Positions 1-10,308 of a stretch of 64,000 nt of DNA are shown one piece after another. Location of the stretch: the NCBI GenBank assembly GCA_021399445.1, contig JAJTUQ010000004.1, forward strand, positions 6,448,001 to 6,512,000. The letters are read 5' to 3'. Source of the DNA: Xylogone sp. PMI_703 (taxonomy: Eukaryota; Ascomycota; Leotiomycetes). The translations under genes were made by a program, and so were the position numbers. Below the pieces are notes generated by a model. That model was not told where the DNA came from. It was given only the letters and a program-made list of their open reading frames with translations, and searched no databases. Every line of letters begins with the position of its first letter. The stretch's first letter is position 1.

Positions 1-145
1 CCCCCGCCACAGCCTCACAGGCATTCTTGTATGTCGGTATGACAGATAACCAACAGCCCATACACTTTGATTCTTTTCACATACTTAAGCCCAATCCTCC
101 CTTGTTGCGTCTCATTTGTTAAGCATCTGTGCCTTCAATAATCCA

Positions 146-3100
146 ATGGCGCAGCTCAAGTTCGACGCATCATTACTCCAGAATGGCACAGGCAAAGAGA
201 TCGTGTCATATCTGAACGAGCTTAGGCGCCATAACTCAGACCTAGATATCGGCCAAGCACTCTGTGAAGCCGTAAACCGCGGGTACTTGCCCCCAAAGAT
301 ATTCACCATATTCCTTTCTTGGTCTTCCACTCCTGAGACCATCGCATTTTGCATTCGCCATGGACCATCGCGCTCTATTCGGAGACAGGGCATTAAGCGT
401 ATCAGCAAAACATTAGCCCGTCCGAAAAAATGGGAGCCAATGTGGAGAGCGATGGGTGGTGTAGAAGGCCTCATTGACCTTTTCGCGGCCATTTCGGTGG
501 CAGAGGTAAAGCTCCTTGCAAGAGCGATTGGAGGTTGCAATCACGGTCCCAAGGTTGCAGCGCGTGAGGAGGCGGTGGAGGGATTGCTGCATGCTCTGCT
601 TCCATCACATTACCCTGGGTCTGAACCTCAAAACTACGATAGTCGTCCTATCCAGGATCACTATGCTTGGATAGTTCCCGCCAGCTCAGCGGAGTTCGTA
701 GCTGGGTTGCTGGATGCCAGAGACCTCTCGAATCCTCTATATCGGAGACTGCCTACTACTCGCCTGGTCAGAACCCATGGCAAACTCTTGCGAATGCACT
801 CTCTGGAGATCCTGGCGGGCAAAAGGGATAAGGATGACTTTCTCTATGGTAATATCCGAGCCTTTGCCTATAACCTACCACCAGAACCGAGCCAGGATCC
901 AAAGATATCGGCATCGATGGCTTTTGCAGCTGAAGCCCTGCAACTTCGGCTAAACGACATAGCAAATGACAGTTGCTGGCCCTATCAGATCGAATCTGAT
1001 ATTCTATTCTCGCTCCTTGATCGGTATCAAAGGAGACATCTCCCAGAGGGTAAGTTGCACGATGTCATTATGTTGGGCCTGAAACTACTGGAGGCGAAGC
1101 CAGCATTGGAGTCTTCTTTCCGATCAGGAAGAATCTGGGACAAGTTACTTGCCCGCTGGGAGAAAGAGCCAGAACTCTACGACGATGCGCTCGCATTTGC
1201 TTTGCGATTGGGGTTGGGCGGATCTCAGAAGCTAATCGGTCAATCTTTTCTTCAAGTAATAGTAATGGGACATGTGAAACCAGAACGGAGGTGGTCGCTT
1301 CTTCGATTGTACTGCCTCAATGTTCCCAAAAACGGTTTTGACCTGGATTTAGTCAGCGACCTGAAGCCACTTGCAAAGCAGATGTGGTCAAGTGATGTGT
1401 TCTACCGGCTCGGCACAGATGAAGCAATTAAATTACTGAAAGGCCTTCACAAAGCAAATCCAGAGTATAGCTTTTTGCAGCCACCTGGTGGAGTTTCGAT
1501 CTTGTCGAATAAAGGCGCCGCCACACCATACATCAATTTCAATGCTGACCTTCTTTTGACTATGTTTCAGCGTGACTCTCCAGATGTACAAAGCAAGGTT
1601 AAGCATGTAGTTGATGAACTTCGTCAGAAAGCATCTACTACAAGAGATCAAGCAGACAGAGCACATATAGCGAAGGCAACTTCTGCCTACGCCATCGCAA
1701 GCGGTAACCTAGAGCTATATTGCGAGATAATCACCTGGCAGCGGCGCTTCATTCGCGATCCATTGACGGCAAAAGTGGTTTTCGGACATGCGGCAGTGAT
1801 GACGAACGAAGGGATTGACCTCCTCTCTGGTATACAGCTACCATCTCGTGGATTTGTGCCTTTGGCCAAAATCACAGCAAGTGTATTAAAGGCCAATGAG
1901 ATACTGAAGCTTTTCCATGAGTCTAGGAGCATTGCCAAACGAGAGCCTTCGTTCAGTCAACCACATTGGGCTGGTGTGACATCCTTGCTTGGGGCTGTAA
2001 TTGATTTTCGTATCGGTCGCGCAGGCGTCCTCCAGGAGAATCTACAGGTGCCAGAGCCAGAGTTTTTCACTGCGATCTGGGGAAATACTTTCGTCATGCT
2101 CAGCGATGTAGATGCCGACGTCCTCAATCAGGCCTACGCAGCAATTGAGAGGCTCCTAGATACATTACCTCCGCCAGCCCTTGCCGCGGCATCAAAAGCC
2201 TTGCTCGAAAGTCAAGATAAGAATACCAAAAATCCGGACCGTCAGTCCGAGAATGATATTCTGGAACGTCTGTCCTACGCAGCACTGCAACGACTGGCAG
2301 ATAGCAATAAGCCCGAGCTCGCACAAAAGTTGGTGCTTCGGACAATAGTCGACCGGCCGGACGCAAGCTCGTGGCATAGACAGCTATTCTCACGGGCATT
2401 CTTGAAAAATCTCCCTGCTAAAAATGCTCATCAGCTGCTACTGGATTTTGCTACTGCAATCGGCGAGAAGCTGGAAGAACAATCATACGTCAAAATTGAT
2501 GAAGTGCAAACAACTTCATCGACATTGCCTCCACCACTTGTTAAAGTCACCACTGTTAAATACCTAGCTCAACTTCTGGATAATGCTGAGTTTATTTCGG
2601 CAGATGCAGCCATAGAGGTGCTGCTGGAACTATTCAAAGTTGGAACGCACAGAGATATTCGACTCGCTACGCTTGAGAGCCTGCTGAGTGTGCTGAATCG
2701 TCTTTGCAGTGGACCTGATGAGAACTGGAGGTCTAATACACTCATTGACAAGATTATGGAAGCTCTCAAAACGATAATACCTGTTGCAGGAAGTATCAAC
2801 GAGTCTAGTCCACTACGGCAAGAAGATTGGGAAGAAGCCATGAAAGCGGGCAGGGTGCCAAGGGTCTCAGACACCCTGGGTGGTCCGCCGCCTCTATTGA
2901 GCACTCTACTTAAGGCTCCTGATGCACATCGATATCCTGGACTAAAGAAGCTTAAGGCTGAATTTACGGCACAACTTCTTCTGCCTCTTATAAGGCAATC
3001 ACAGGAGGAGCACCAGCAATGGATTACTTTATTTTTGACAAAACACAAAGCAACGTTTACTGCCGAGGATCTTCCTCCAACGCCAATTACCTCAAAAATA

Positions 3101-4153
3101 TGGGATACGCTAATAGGGTCCTATCAGAACTTAATTCCTGAGTCGATATTGAAAGATTTCAATAGATACGTCGTCATGACCATCGCTCCGCCTACAGCCT
3201 TGAAGGAGTTTAACACTTCGCTCAGAAAGAACACAGATATTCGCAACACCGCACAAGTCCAACACTGGCTCTCTATCTATGGCCATCATATGAATAGTTA
3301 CCACTCTTCCGAAATTCAACTATTAACACGCTGTATCCGTCGTGGCGGTCCAGTGTCTGTAGTCAGCGACGGCATCACCTTTGACAAAGTATTAGACGTC
3401 CTTATTGGGCACGCATCGCTATTTCTCGCTGATTACGAAACGTACGCGGATATCTGGGATGAGTTTGTAAATGATCTTCGCCCTCCTACAAACGTTGCTC
3501 ACGACGCAAATTATATGGAGTCGGGGCGGAACTTGAAATGGCAGAAAACTGGCAGACTTATACTCGAGAGAGTCATCACATTGGTTTCAAACACTAAGAA
3601 GCGGGATATAGAGGAACAAAAGCGTAGGGTCCTTCCCACGACAACGAAACTCAAATTTTGGCTTCTTCCTTACCCGGTTTTCCCTAACAATGAGGAATCC
3701 GACAGCCAATGTAAAGCTTTCGCTGAACAGCTAGAGGAAATGCTAGATTCTGCCCTTTCATCGGACCATGAGGTGCTCCACTGGCATAAAATTGCTGAAG
3801 ACGCAGCCACAATCTCCACACTGTTCAACACTCCAGAAGAGCAGCTCCAAATAGCATTCTATATTAGCGATCTTACAAACCCGTCGAACCGAGCCAGAGA
3901 CCAGAAATCATCGGCTTTGAAATTCATACAAATTACACTAGCGATGAAGCTTATCGAAGAAGGACAAGAAGGTCTAAAAAAGACTAGCAAGGAGAGTACG
4001 CTGGTGGAAGATCTCAAACAGCGCCTGAAAAGGAGGATCGAAGAGTGGCAGAGTGATCTTGATGAGGGTATTCGGGAGAGGGTGCTGAATTGGAGAAGGC
4101 AGCAGAAGGAGATCTGGGGTATCTTGATCAGAGGAGAAGAACGTAATAAGTAA
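146..4153 (+). CDS. Large alpha-helical fungal protein of unknown function
   Basis: A single uninterrupted reading frame of 1335 codons from the first ATG at 146. The frame is open a little further upstream, but only through a TTG. I do not recognise the family. The protein looks almost wholly helical, with many Leu/Ala-rich amphipathic stretches that suggest a HEAT/ARM-like solenoid. The last ~130 residues are strongly charged and include a run of Lys/Arg/Glu helices (around 1270-1335) that could be a coiled coil. No signal peptide or membrane segment is visible. The lack of introns over 4 kb contrasts with most neighbours. A scaffold or trafficking role would be a guess; I assign no function. 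Confidence 0.8.
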   Translation: MAQLKFDASLLQNGTGKEIVSYLNELRRHNSDLDIGQALCEAVNRGYLPPKIFTIFLSWSSTPETIAFCIRHGPSRSIRRQGIKRISKTLARPKKWEPMWRAMGGVEGLIDLFAAISVAEVKLLARAIGGCNHGPKVAAREEAVEGLLHALLPSHYPGSEPQNYDSRPIQDHYAWIVPASSAEFVAGLLDARDLSNPLYRRLPTTRLVRTHGKLLRMHSLEILAGKRDKDDFLYGNIRAFAYNLPPEPSQDPKISASMAFAAEALQLRLNDIANDSCWPYQIESDILFSLLDRYQRRHLPEGKLHDVIMLGLKLLEAKPALESSFRSGRIWDKLLARWEKEPELYDDALAFALRLGLGGSQKLIGQSFLQVIVMGHVKPERRWSLLRLYCLNVPKNGFDLDLVSDLKPLAKQMWSSDVFYRLGTDEAIKLLKGLHKANPEYSFLQPPGGVSILSNKGAATPYINFNADLLLTMFQRDSPDVQSKVKHVVDELRQKASTTRDQADRAHIAKATSAYAIASGNLELYCEIITWQRRFIRDPLTAKVVFGHAAVMTNEGIDLLSGIQLPSRGFVPLAKITASVLKANEILKLFHESRSIAKREPSFSQPHWAGVTSLLGAVIDFRIGRAGVLQENLQVPEPEFFTAIWGNTFVMLSDVDADVLNQAYAAIERLLDTLPPPALAAASKALLESQDKNTKNPDRQSENDILERLSYAALQRLADSNKPELAQKLVLRTIVDRPDASSWHRQLFSRAFLKNLPAKNAHQLLLDFATAIGEKLEEQSYVKIDEVQTTSSTLPPPLVKVTTVKYLAQLLDNAEFISADAAIEVLLELFKVGTHRDIRLATLESLLSVLNRLCSGPDENWRSNTLIDKIMEALKTIIPVAGSINESSPLRQEDWEEAMKAGRVPRVSDTLGGPPPLLSTLLKAPDAHRYPGLKKLKAEFTAQLLLPLIRQSQEEHQQWITLFLTKHKATFTAEDLPPTPITSKIWDTLIGSYQNLIPESILKDFNRYVVMTIAPPTALKEFNTSLRKNTDIRNTAQVQHWLSIYGHHMNSYHSSEIQLLTRCIRRGGPVSVVSDGITFDKVLDVLIGHASLFLADYETYADIWDEFVNDLRPPTNVAHDANYMESGRNLKWQKTGRLILERVITLVSNTKKRDIEEQKRRVLPTTTKLKFWLLPYPVFPNNEESDSQCKAFAEQLEEMLDSALSSDHEVLHWHKIAEDAATISTLFNTPEEQLQIAFYISDLTNPSNRARDQKSSALKFIQITLAMKLIEEGQEGLKKTSKESTLVEDLKQRLKRRIEEWQSDLDEGIRERVLNWRRQQKEIWGILIRGEERNK

Positions 4154-5409
4154 CATGTGATTCCGACCTCCATAACGAAAATTAAGTATACAGATATAAT
4201 CAGTCTTATTAGGGTCTCGAATACTGCAGGGAACTTGTGGCATTAGCAATTGTGAAGAACAGTTTGGTTATAAGATCATGGAGAAAGATCCACTATATCA
4301 TGGAAAGTTAAATATTTAATGGCCTTTGTAGCTGACTTTGTCGGTGGATCAGCTGCAATCCCCGGTTCGGTGAGGGGGGTTGATGTGATGTCGCATGGCC
4401 GTCGATACCACGACTTTGAGAACTGCGACCCTGAGCATGAATAGATGGGATATTTCCCGTGTGTGGCGGTCAGCCCATTGCTAATATGTGTGTGTTGCTG
4501 AAAAGAAATTGCGCTGTTTTAGAAACTGTGGCTGATTAATGAGGCATTGGGAGCCTCTAGCTTCCTCATTTAGCAGAGTCTAGGACCACTTTAGAGGAGT
4601 CCCGATGGCGTAAACTTGTTCCTCCTATCGCAGCTCAAAAAGGGCACGAATCCAAGAGCCGTTGAGAGTCAATAAACAAAACTGCTCAATAATGAAAAGT
4701 ATCTCCAAGAACACAAATATAATCTCAAAGACATTCTCTCCAGAATAGAAAACAAGCAGAAAACATGATGTCTTAGTGAAGAACAATACCATGCATTAAT
4801 TTCCTAATCACATTTGCATATTGAAGATATGTAGATACTACTGCTAGATAATGACATCGCTTCAAAGAGCCTAAAATGTCTAATAATGTCTATACTTTGC
4901 TATATGGAATCACCGTCGCATTTCTCGATAATACTGCCCGTCCCTAGTGAGCATATTACTTTCGTTCCCTTGCATCTGCTCGATTCCGAAACCGTGAATC
5001 TAATGGAGTCAGCCTTTTGCCATCGGCTCAGTCTGACAGTCTTCTCCATACTTGTTCTCCACATTTGTTACCTTTGCTACCCCAACTTTGTCTAAGGGGC
5101 AGGGACACATGAAGAAAGCTTCAAACACTACCGTCTACCTAGAGTGGAGTGCACAGACTTGTGACAGAACAAGGAAGCTACTACCGCCGGAATCGCTCCA
5201 AACTGTGGGGATCAGTTTCCGTGTTCGCGAAGTCTCCGCAAAGTACCAGACTGTAATAATCGACAAATTAGCTCACGATCGACTTCAATCGAAAGACTTC
5301 CTTTCTATATATGAAAATACCGCGGCAATGGAATTCACTAGTATAGATCTGGGTCTCCACCCATCTTTCTCTTCATTTGTCCGACCCAAACAAGATCGGT
5401 TCAGTCGCA
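4154..5409. other. Intergenic, no gene seen
   Basis: AT-rich spacer between the large solenoid gene and the broken permease. The short open frames here have no family resemblance and no coding character. I see no tRNA, repeat or transposon remnant. Confidence 0.5.
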
Positions 5410-7227
5410 ATGGAACACCCCAAGGAAGACACCGACAATCACATCGAGAAAGTAGACATTGCTCAGGTGCAGCTGGCCCATGTATCTGATTAGGAAGAGC
5501 ACGATACTGGTATTCTTAAATCGTTCGTCCGCTACCCTTGGGCATGCGCTTGGTGCATTTACGGATTATGGACCATCATCTTGGTCAGCTTTGACACCCA
5601 AGCTTCTGGAAGCGTTGTCGGTATCCCTCGGTTTCGTGAGGACTTTGGATACTTCTTCAACGGTCAATATGTGCTTCCGGCCGAATGGCAGTCCGCTTTC
5701 AACGGCGCCCCTGTTGCTATGTACGTGAGAATTTCCGCCTCAAACTCAGTTATAAGTTTGCTCATTCTGCTTCAGGGCCGTTATCTCTTCTCTTGTCGCC
5801 GCTTAGATTGCGGATGTAATTGGTCGAAAACTCATTCTCTTGATTGCCCTGATCGTATCCTTTGTAGCTGTCGGTGTCGAGTTCTATGCAACCACAAACG
5901 CAGTGTTCTTCGCTGGTAACCTGCTAAACGGTATCATGGTGGGGATTATTGCTACATCTATGATTACCTATATTGGAGAGGTGAGCATTTACTGCGAATC
6001 TTCGGGAGCCGGCTTTAATATACCATGTTCACATTAGATCACTCCGTTGACATTGCGAGGTGTGTTTACTTGCTGTGTTGGTGTGTCTTACGGCATCGGA
6101 CCTCTCATTGCGTTCATTATTATCAACTCTACTGGCCAATATGATACGCGGTGGGCATATCGCGCAGTCTTCTGTTCACAATTTGGTTTTGCTGGTATTG
6201 CATTTCTTCTTTGGCCTTTTATGCCTGAGTATGAATAGCTGCCCTGTCTCCTAATGGTGTTATACTAATAACATTGCTTTTTAGATCACCATGGTTTCTT
6301 GCCGGCAAGGGTCGGGATGACCAAGCTCTGAAGAGTCTACAAAAACTTGGCCACACAGGCGAGGAGTGGCGAAAGAAGCTTGCTCTGATCACCCTCACAC
6401 TTGAACAAGTACGGAAGGAAACCGAGGGGGTAACCTATCTAGAATGCTTCAAGAAGTCTAATCTGCGACGGACCATTATCGGCATCGTCCCCCTTAAAAT
6501 TCAGTGCTTGTCCGGTATCACCTTTGTTGCTGGATATTTCACCTACTACCTAGAATTGGCTGGGTATTCTACGTCTGAGAGTTATCGGATTCAAATATCG
6601 CAGCCGGTACTGTCGATTATCGGTAATCTCATGGCTGCGGCTACTGTCAACAGTATTGGAAGACGCAATATTACGTTCTGGGGCCTCCTCATCCTCACTA
6701 TCCTCCTGCTCATTACCGGAGGCCTAGGACTCGGGAGGACAGAGCCCGAGATTAAGGGCACGGTTGCTTTCATCCTGATTTATAGCTGGTGGTACAACGT
6801 ATCCATCGGATCCACCGCCTTCTCCCTCCTTGCGGAGGTATCCACGTCCCGCCTCCGTGCTAAGACAGTTGCTATAGGATATTCGCTTCAGAGCGCCATT
6901 AATGTTATGTGGCAATTTGTCATTCCGTATTTGTTCAATCCAGACCATGCCAACTTGGGTGCGAAGATTGCCTTTATATTCTTCGGAACGTGCGTCCTCT
7001 GCCTCGTATATTTATGGTATTTTCAACCCGAAACGTCGGGACGGTCTTATCAAGAGCTAGATGAAATGTTCGCTAAAGGTGTTCCGGCAAGAAAATTCAA
7101 GTCTTATAAGACTGATATTCAAATGCAGAATGAGGCTGCGGCTGCTGCGGCTGCTGGGGACCTAAAAGAGGTATACCCAGAATCACTCTGTGCAGCGGGG
7201 CTATTATATGTTAAAACCGAGCACTAA
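5410..7227 (+). pseudogene. Maltose/alpha-glucoside-type MFS sugar permease, broken by two in-frame TAG codons
   Basis: Four exons fit in phase: 5410-5720, 5776-5980, 6038-6228 and 6285-7227 (550 codons counting stops). The product is a 12-TM sugar porter. It shows the N-terminal stretch FDTQASGSVVGIPRFREDFG typical of fungal alpha-glucoside permeases, an IADVIGRK loop, and PETSGRSYQELDEMF near the C-terminus. Two TAG codons interrupt it, at 5491-5493 (codon 28, before the first TM) and at 5804-5806 in the early TM region just before IADVIGRK, where the family usually has Gln. Both would be a CAG to TAG change. Skipping the second by a longer intron breaks the frame. No ATG lies between the stops that would rescue the protein. 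The rest is well kept, so inactivation looks recent. Confidence 0.85.
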
Positions 7228-8482
7228 GCAGTCGACGTGATTCAATTTATATACAGAAAATCTTTAATCGTAGCTTTCGGAAATTTAAATGATTGAAAAT
7301 GCATCTGTGAAAGATTATATATAGTGTCCTTGGCAGTCGTGTAGTTTCATTGAGGTGCAAATCCTTGATAGCCCATCTCCGACATTGAACAGTGCATACT
7401 GTAACATGAATACAAGTTAGTAGTAATCTAATGGAACGTTTATTGTGCTATCCACGTGCTCAGTCCAACCATGGTATTGGTGAACAAATACAAATGCCCA
7501 AGCCAATGCTGTCCGCCGCATCATTTACCGATATCACGGCATCTGATAACGGAAAACATAAAAACGGGCTCCTCATGGATTACCGGCCCATCCTAAGTGC
7601 CCGCACTTCCGATGGGCAGACGTAATATAAGTGGCTTGAACCAGAACTGCCTGAGCGAACAATTGCAATACTTGAGCGAGTTGTAATGACCCGATGGATC
7701 TTTTGAGATCCCGAAAAGCCTCGGTGTGTATATGCTACACATAGACCCAGCAGGCAGTACGACGGAAATGGGCAGTGTCGTAATTGCCTCGGGCTTCATG
7801 TCGCAGTAGCGTCTTACGCATACTTTCCTAAGCTTACGCCACAAAGCTTCTTTCAGCACCTCTGCTCCACATGCCATGTGCTAGGGAACGAGAAGCAGAG
7901 AATAATTTTAATGGCACTCAAGGCCAAATATGCAAGTTGCATACGGGGTGAGACCTAGATAATACTACGGTCCTGCTAACAATCGGCGATTCGGGTATTA
8001 GAAGCCCTGACTACCTTGAGACCCATACGAGATTACTCCATGTTCGTTCTGTCATTTGTGAGACCGCTACTCCCCCTCAGCTCAGTGGATAACTGAGGAC
8101 CGGGAAGTGCGGTAGACGGCTGATGTACGCGTCCACGCAAGCTTCTTTCCTCCGCCAGCCTGCCAATCGACTTGATGCAATCTATTGATCGCCATGATAA
8201 CTATGAGGCACATGAGACACGTGTAAATGAGGAGTCGCTATGAATGGCAGTTGGTTGTTACCGACACGGTACTGCTACATTGTACCTCTCTGCGCCGATG
8301 TGATAGCGGAGCTCGCAAAAATGGGATATTACTGTATTTGTCGCCGAGCTTGAAGCTCTAGAAAGCTACCATCTGAGGTTGGTACGTAGTTGTACCTGCA
8401 GGTTGAACTGGATATAAGTACCCAGCTCTGCGCTCGAACACGCTGTTTCATCTTCCCCCCGACGCCGCAGCGCACTTGCACA
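7228..8482. other. Intergenic; promoter of the acid phosphatase gene
   Basis: No convincing gene. The right part is the acid phosphatase promoter and carries a CACGTG box (separate entry) and a TATAAG at about 8413. Confidence 0.5.
8218..8223. promoter_or_regulatory. CACGTG E-box, candidate phosphate-response site
   Basis: CACGTG lies 260 bases before the ATG of the acid phosphatase gene. In fungi the phosphate-starvation bHLH regulators Pho4/NUC-1 bind CACGTG, so phosphate control is a fair inference. A single site only; not proven. Confidence 0.4.
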
Positions 8483-10025
8483 ATGCTGGCTCTCCAACCT
8501 CTCTCAAGTGTTGTCCTCTCCGCCGCACTACTTAGTCAGGCCAACGCGGCTGCTCATGGCTCATGGAGCTACAAAGAGAAGCAGTTCCAGCAGACATTCT
8601 ATGACGGCTACAGTATTTTGAAGCATTATGGCGGTAATGGACCATATTCGGACCGCGAGGCCTACGGTATGAGTCGCGACCCCCCAGATAGTTGTGTTGT
8701 TGATCAGGTAATTATGCTCCACCGACACGGAGAGCGATATCCCGACCCCAGTGTTGGAGCGAACTTCGAGCATATTTTGTCAAAAGTATATCGCGCAAAT
8801 TCCACTGCATTTAAGAATGATCTCGAGTTTTTGAATTGGTGGACGTACTGGGTACCTGCTAAATCCTATTATGCGGAGGAGACTTTCTCGGGTCCTTATG
8901 CCGGGCTGTTAAGCGGATACACCCACGGAACAGAATATCGAGCTCGCTATCGCCATCTCTGGGATGGGAAATCTCAGGTGCCAATGTTCTCGAGTGGGTA
9001 TGAGAGAATTATTGAAACAGCTCGGAAGTTTGGAGAGGGGTTCTTTGGGTACAATTATTCCCAGGTTGTAGGACTCAACATCATCTCTGAGGATCCAAGT
9101 ATGGGCGCCAATAGTCTGACGCCTAGCTGTATTCATGATAACGATACCGCCACGTGCAGCAGTCTGACAAACATAATGCCTGTATTCTACATCGCTGCTA
9201 AGAGGCTCAATTCAATGGCTTCAGGAATGAACCTCAATGTCACGGATGTTTACAACCTTATGCAGATGGCTGCTTTTGAACTCAATGCTCGTCCTTTTTC
9301 ACCTTGGATTGATGTATTTACGTTGGATGAATGGGTCAGCTTTGGATACACCCAGGATTTGCAATACTATTACTGCAGTGGGTATGTGATAACTCAAGCC
9401 CGTTGATGGATAGAAAACTGACGCCGCTAGGCCTGGTGATAGTAACATGAAAGCCGTCGGTAACGTCTATGTTAACGCTTCGCTCGTGCTCTTAAACAAG
9501 GGGCCTTCCATTGGGAAAATATGGTTCAACTTGTAAGATAACTTTGTTTAATGGCAGTTTCAAAACTGTTTCACTAATTAGCTTATAAATAGCTGCCATG
9601 ATACGAACATCACGCCGGTCATTGCCGCTCTTGGGATCCTCAACCCATCACAGCATCTCCCTAAAGATCACATTCTTTGGGGTAATCCATGGTCAACCGG
9701 AAATATTGTGCCTATGTCCGGCCATATCACTCTTGAGCGGCTCTCCTGCAACGTAACAGCCATCTCTTCCAAGGGTACCTTCGTGCGAGCCGTTCTCAAT
9801 GAAGCTGTTGTTCCATTCCCTACTTGCCAGACCGGCCCGGGTTATTCTTGCCCACTAGCTAACTACACAAAGATGATGAGCAAACTGCCTAATTACATCA
9901 AAAGCTGCAATGTTCCTCCTAGTTATCCGCAGTATCTCGACTTTTGGTTCAACTACAATCTCACCAATACGCTGGATTATCAGAATGGGAGTATCCCTTT
10001 CCAACAAGGATTAACAAATAATTAA
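8483..10025 (+). CDS. Secreted histidine acid phosphatase (phytase-like)
   Basis: Three exons: 8483-9381, 9431-9532 and 9593-10025, giving 477 residues, the usual size for fungal acid phosphatases and phytases. A hydrophobic N-terminus (about residues 1-24, ending ANAAA) is a signal peptide. The catalytic signature RHGERYP is at 81-87. The second catalytic motif, CHDTNITP, starts exon 3 and carries the proton-donor Asp. Several N-glycosylation sites (NST, NYS, NDT, NVT) fit a secreted enzyme. It should release phosphate from phosphate monoesters, possibly phytate, outside the cell. Whether it prefers phytate cannot be told from sequence alone. A CACGTG box upstream suggests control by phosphate. 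Confidence 0.92.
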
Positions 10026-10308
10026 GCATCGGGATAGCAAGTATAACCAGTGATAATAATTTAAAGCTTTTTCTTACGAAGAAGAAACCGATGTAATGGC
10101 TGTGGCTTTTCTAATAAGATCGCATATTTGAAATCTTACCATTGATATCCTTTAGTCTTTCTGTATAGGAACCAAAAAGAAATCCCACAAACAAGTTACG
10201 TTATGAACACGTGTTTTATTCTTCTTCGTTACCCTATTGTGAGTATAAGGCTCTCATTGTTCACTATCTCACTAATTTTCTACTTATTTTTATCTTTATT
10301 GTTGACAC

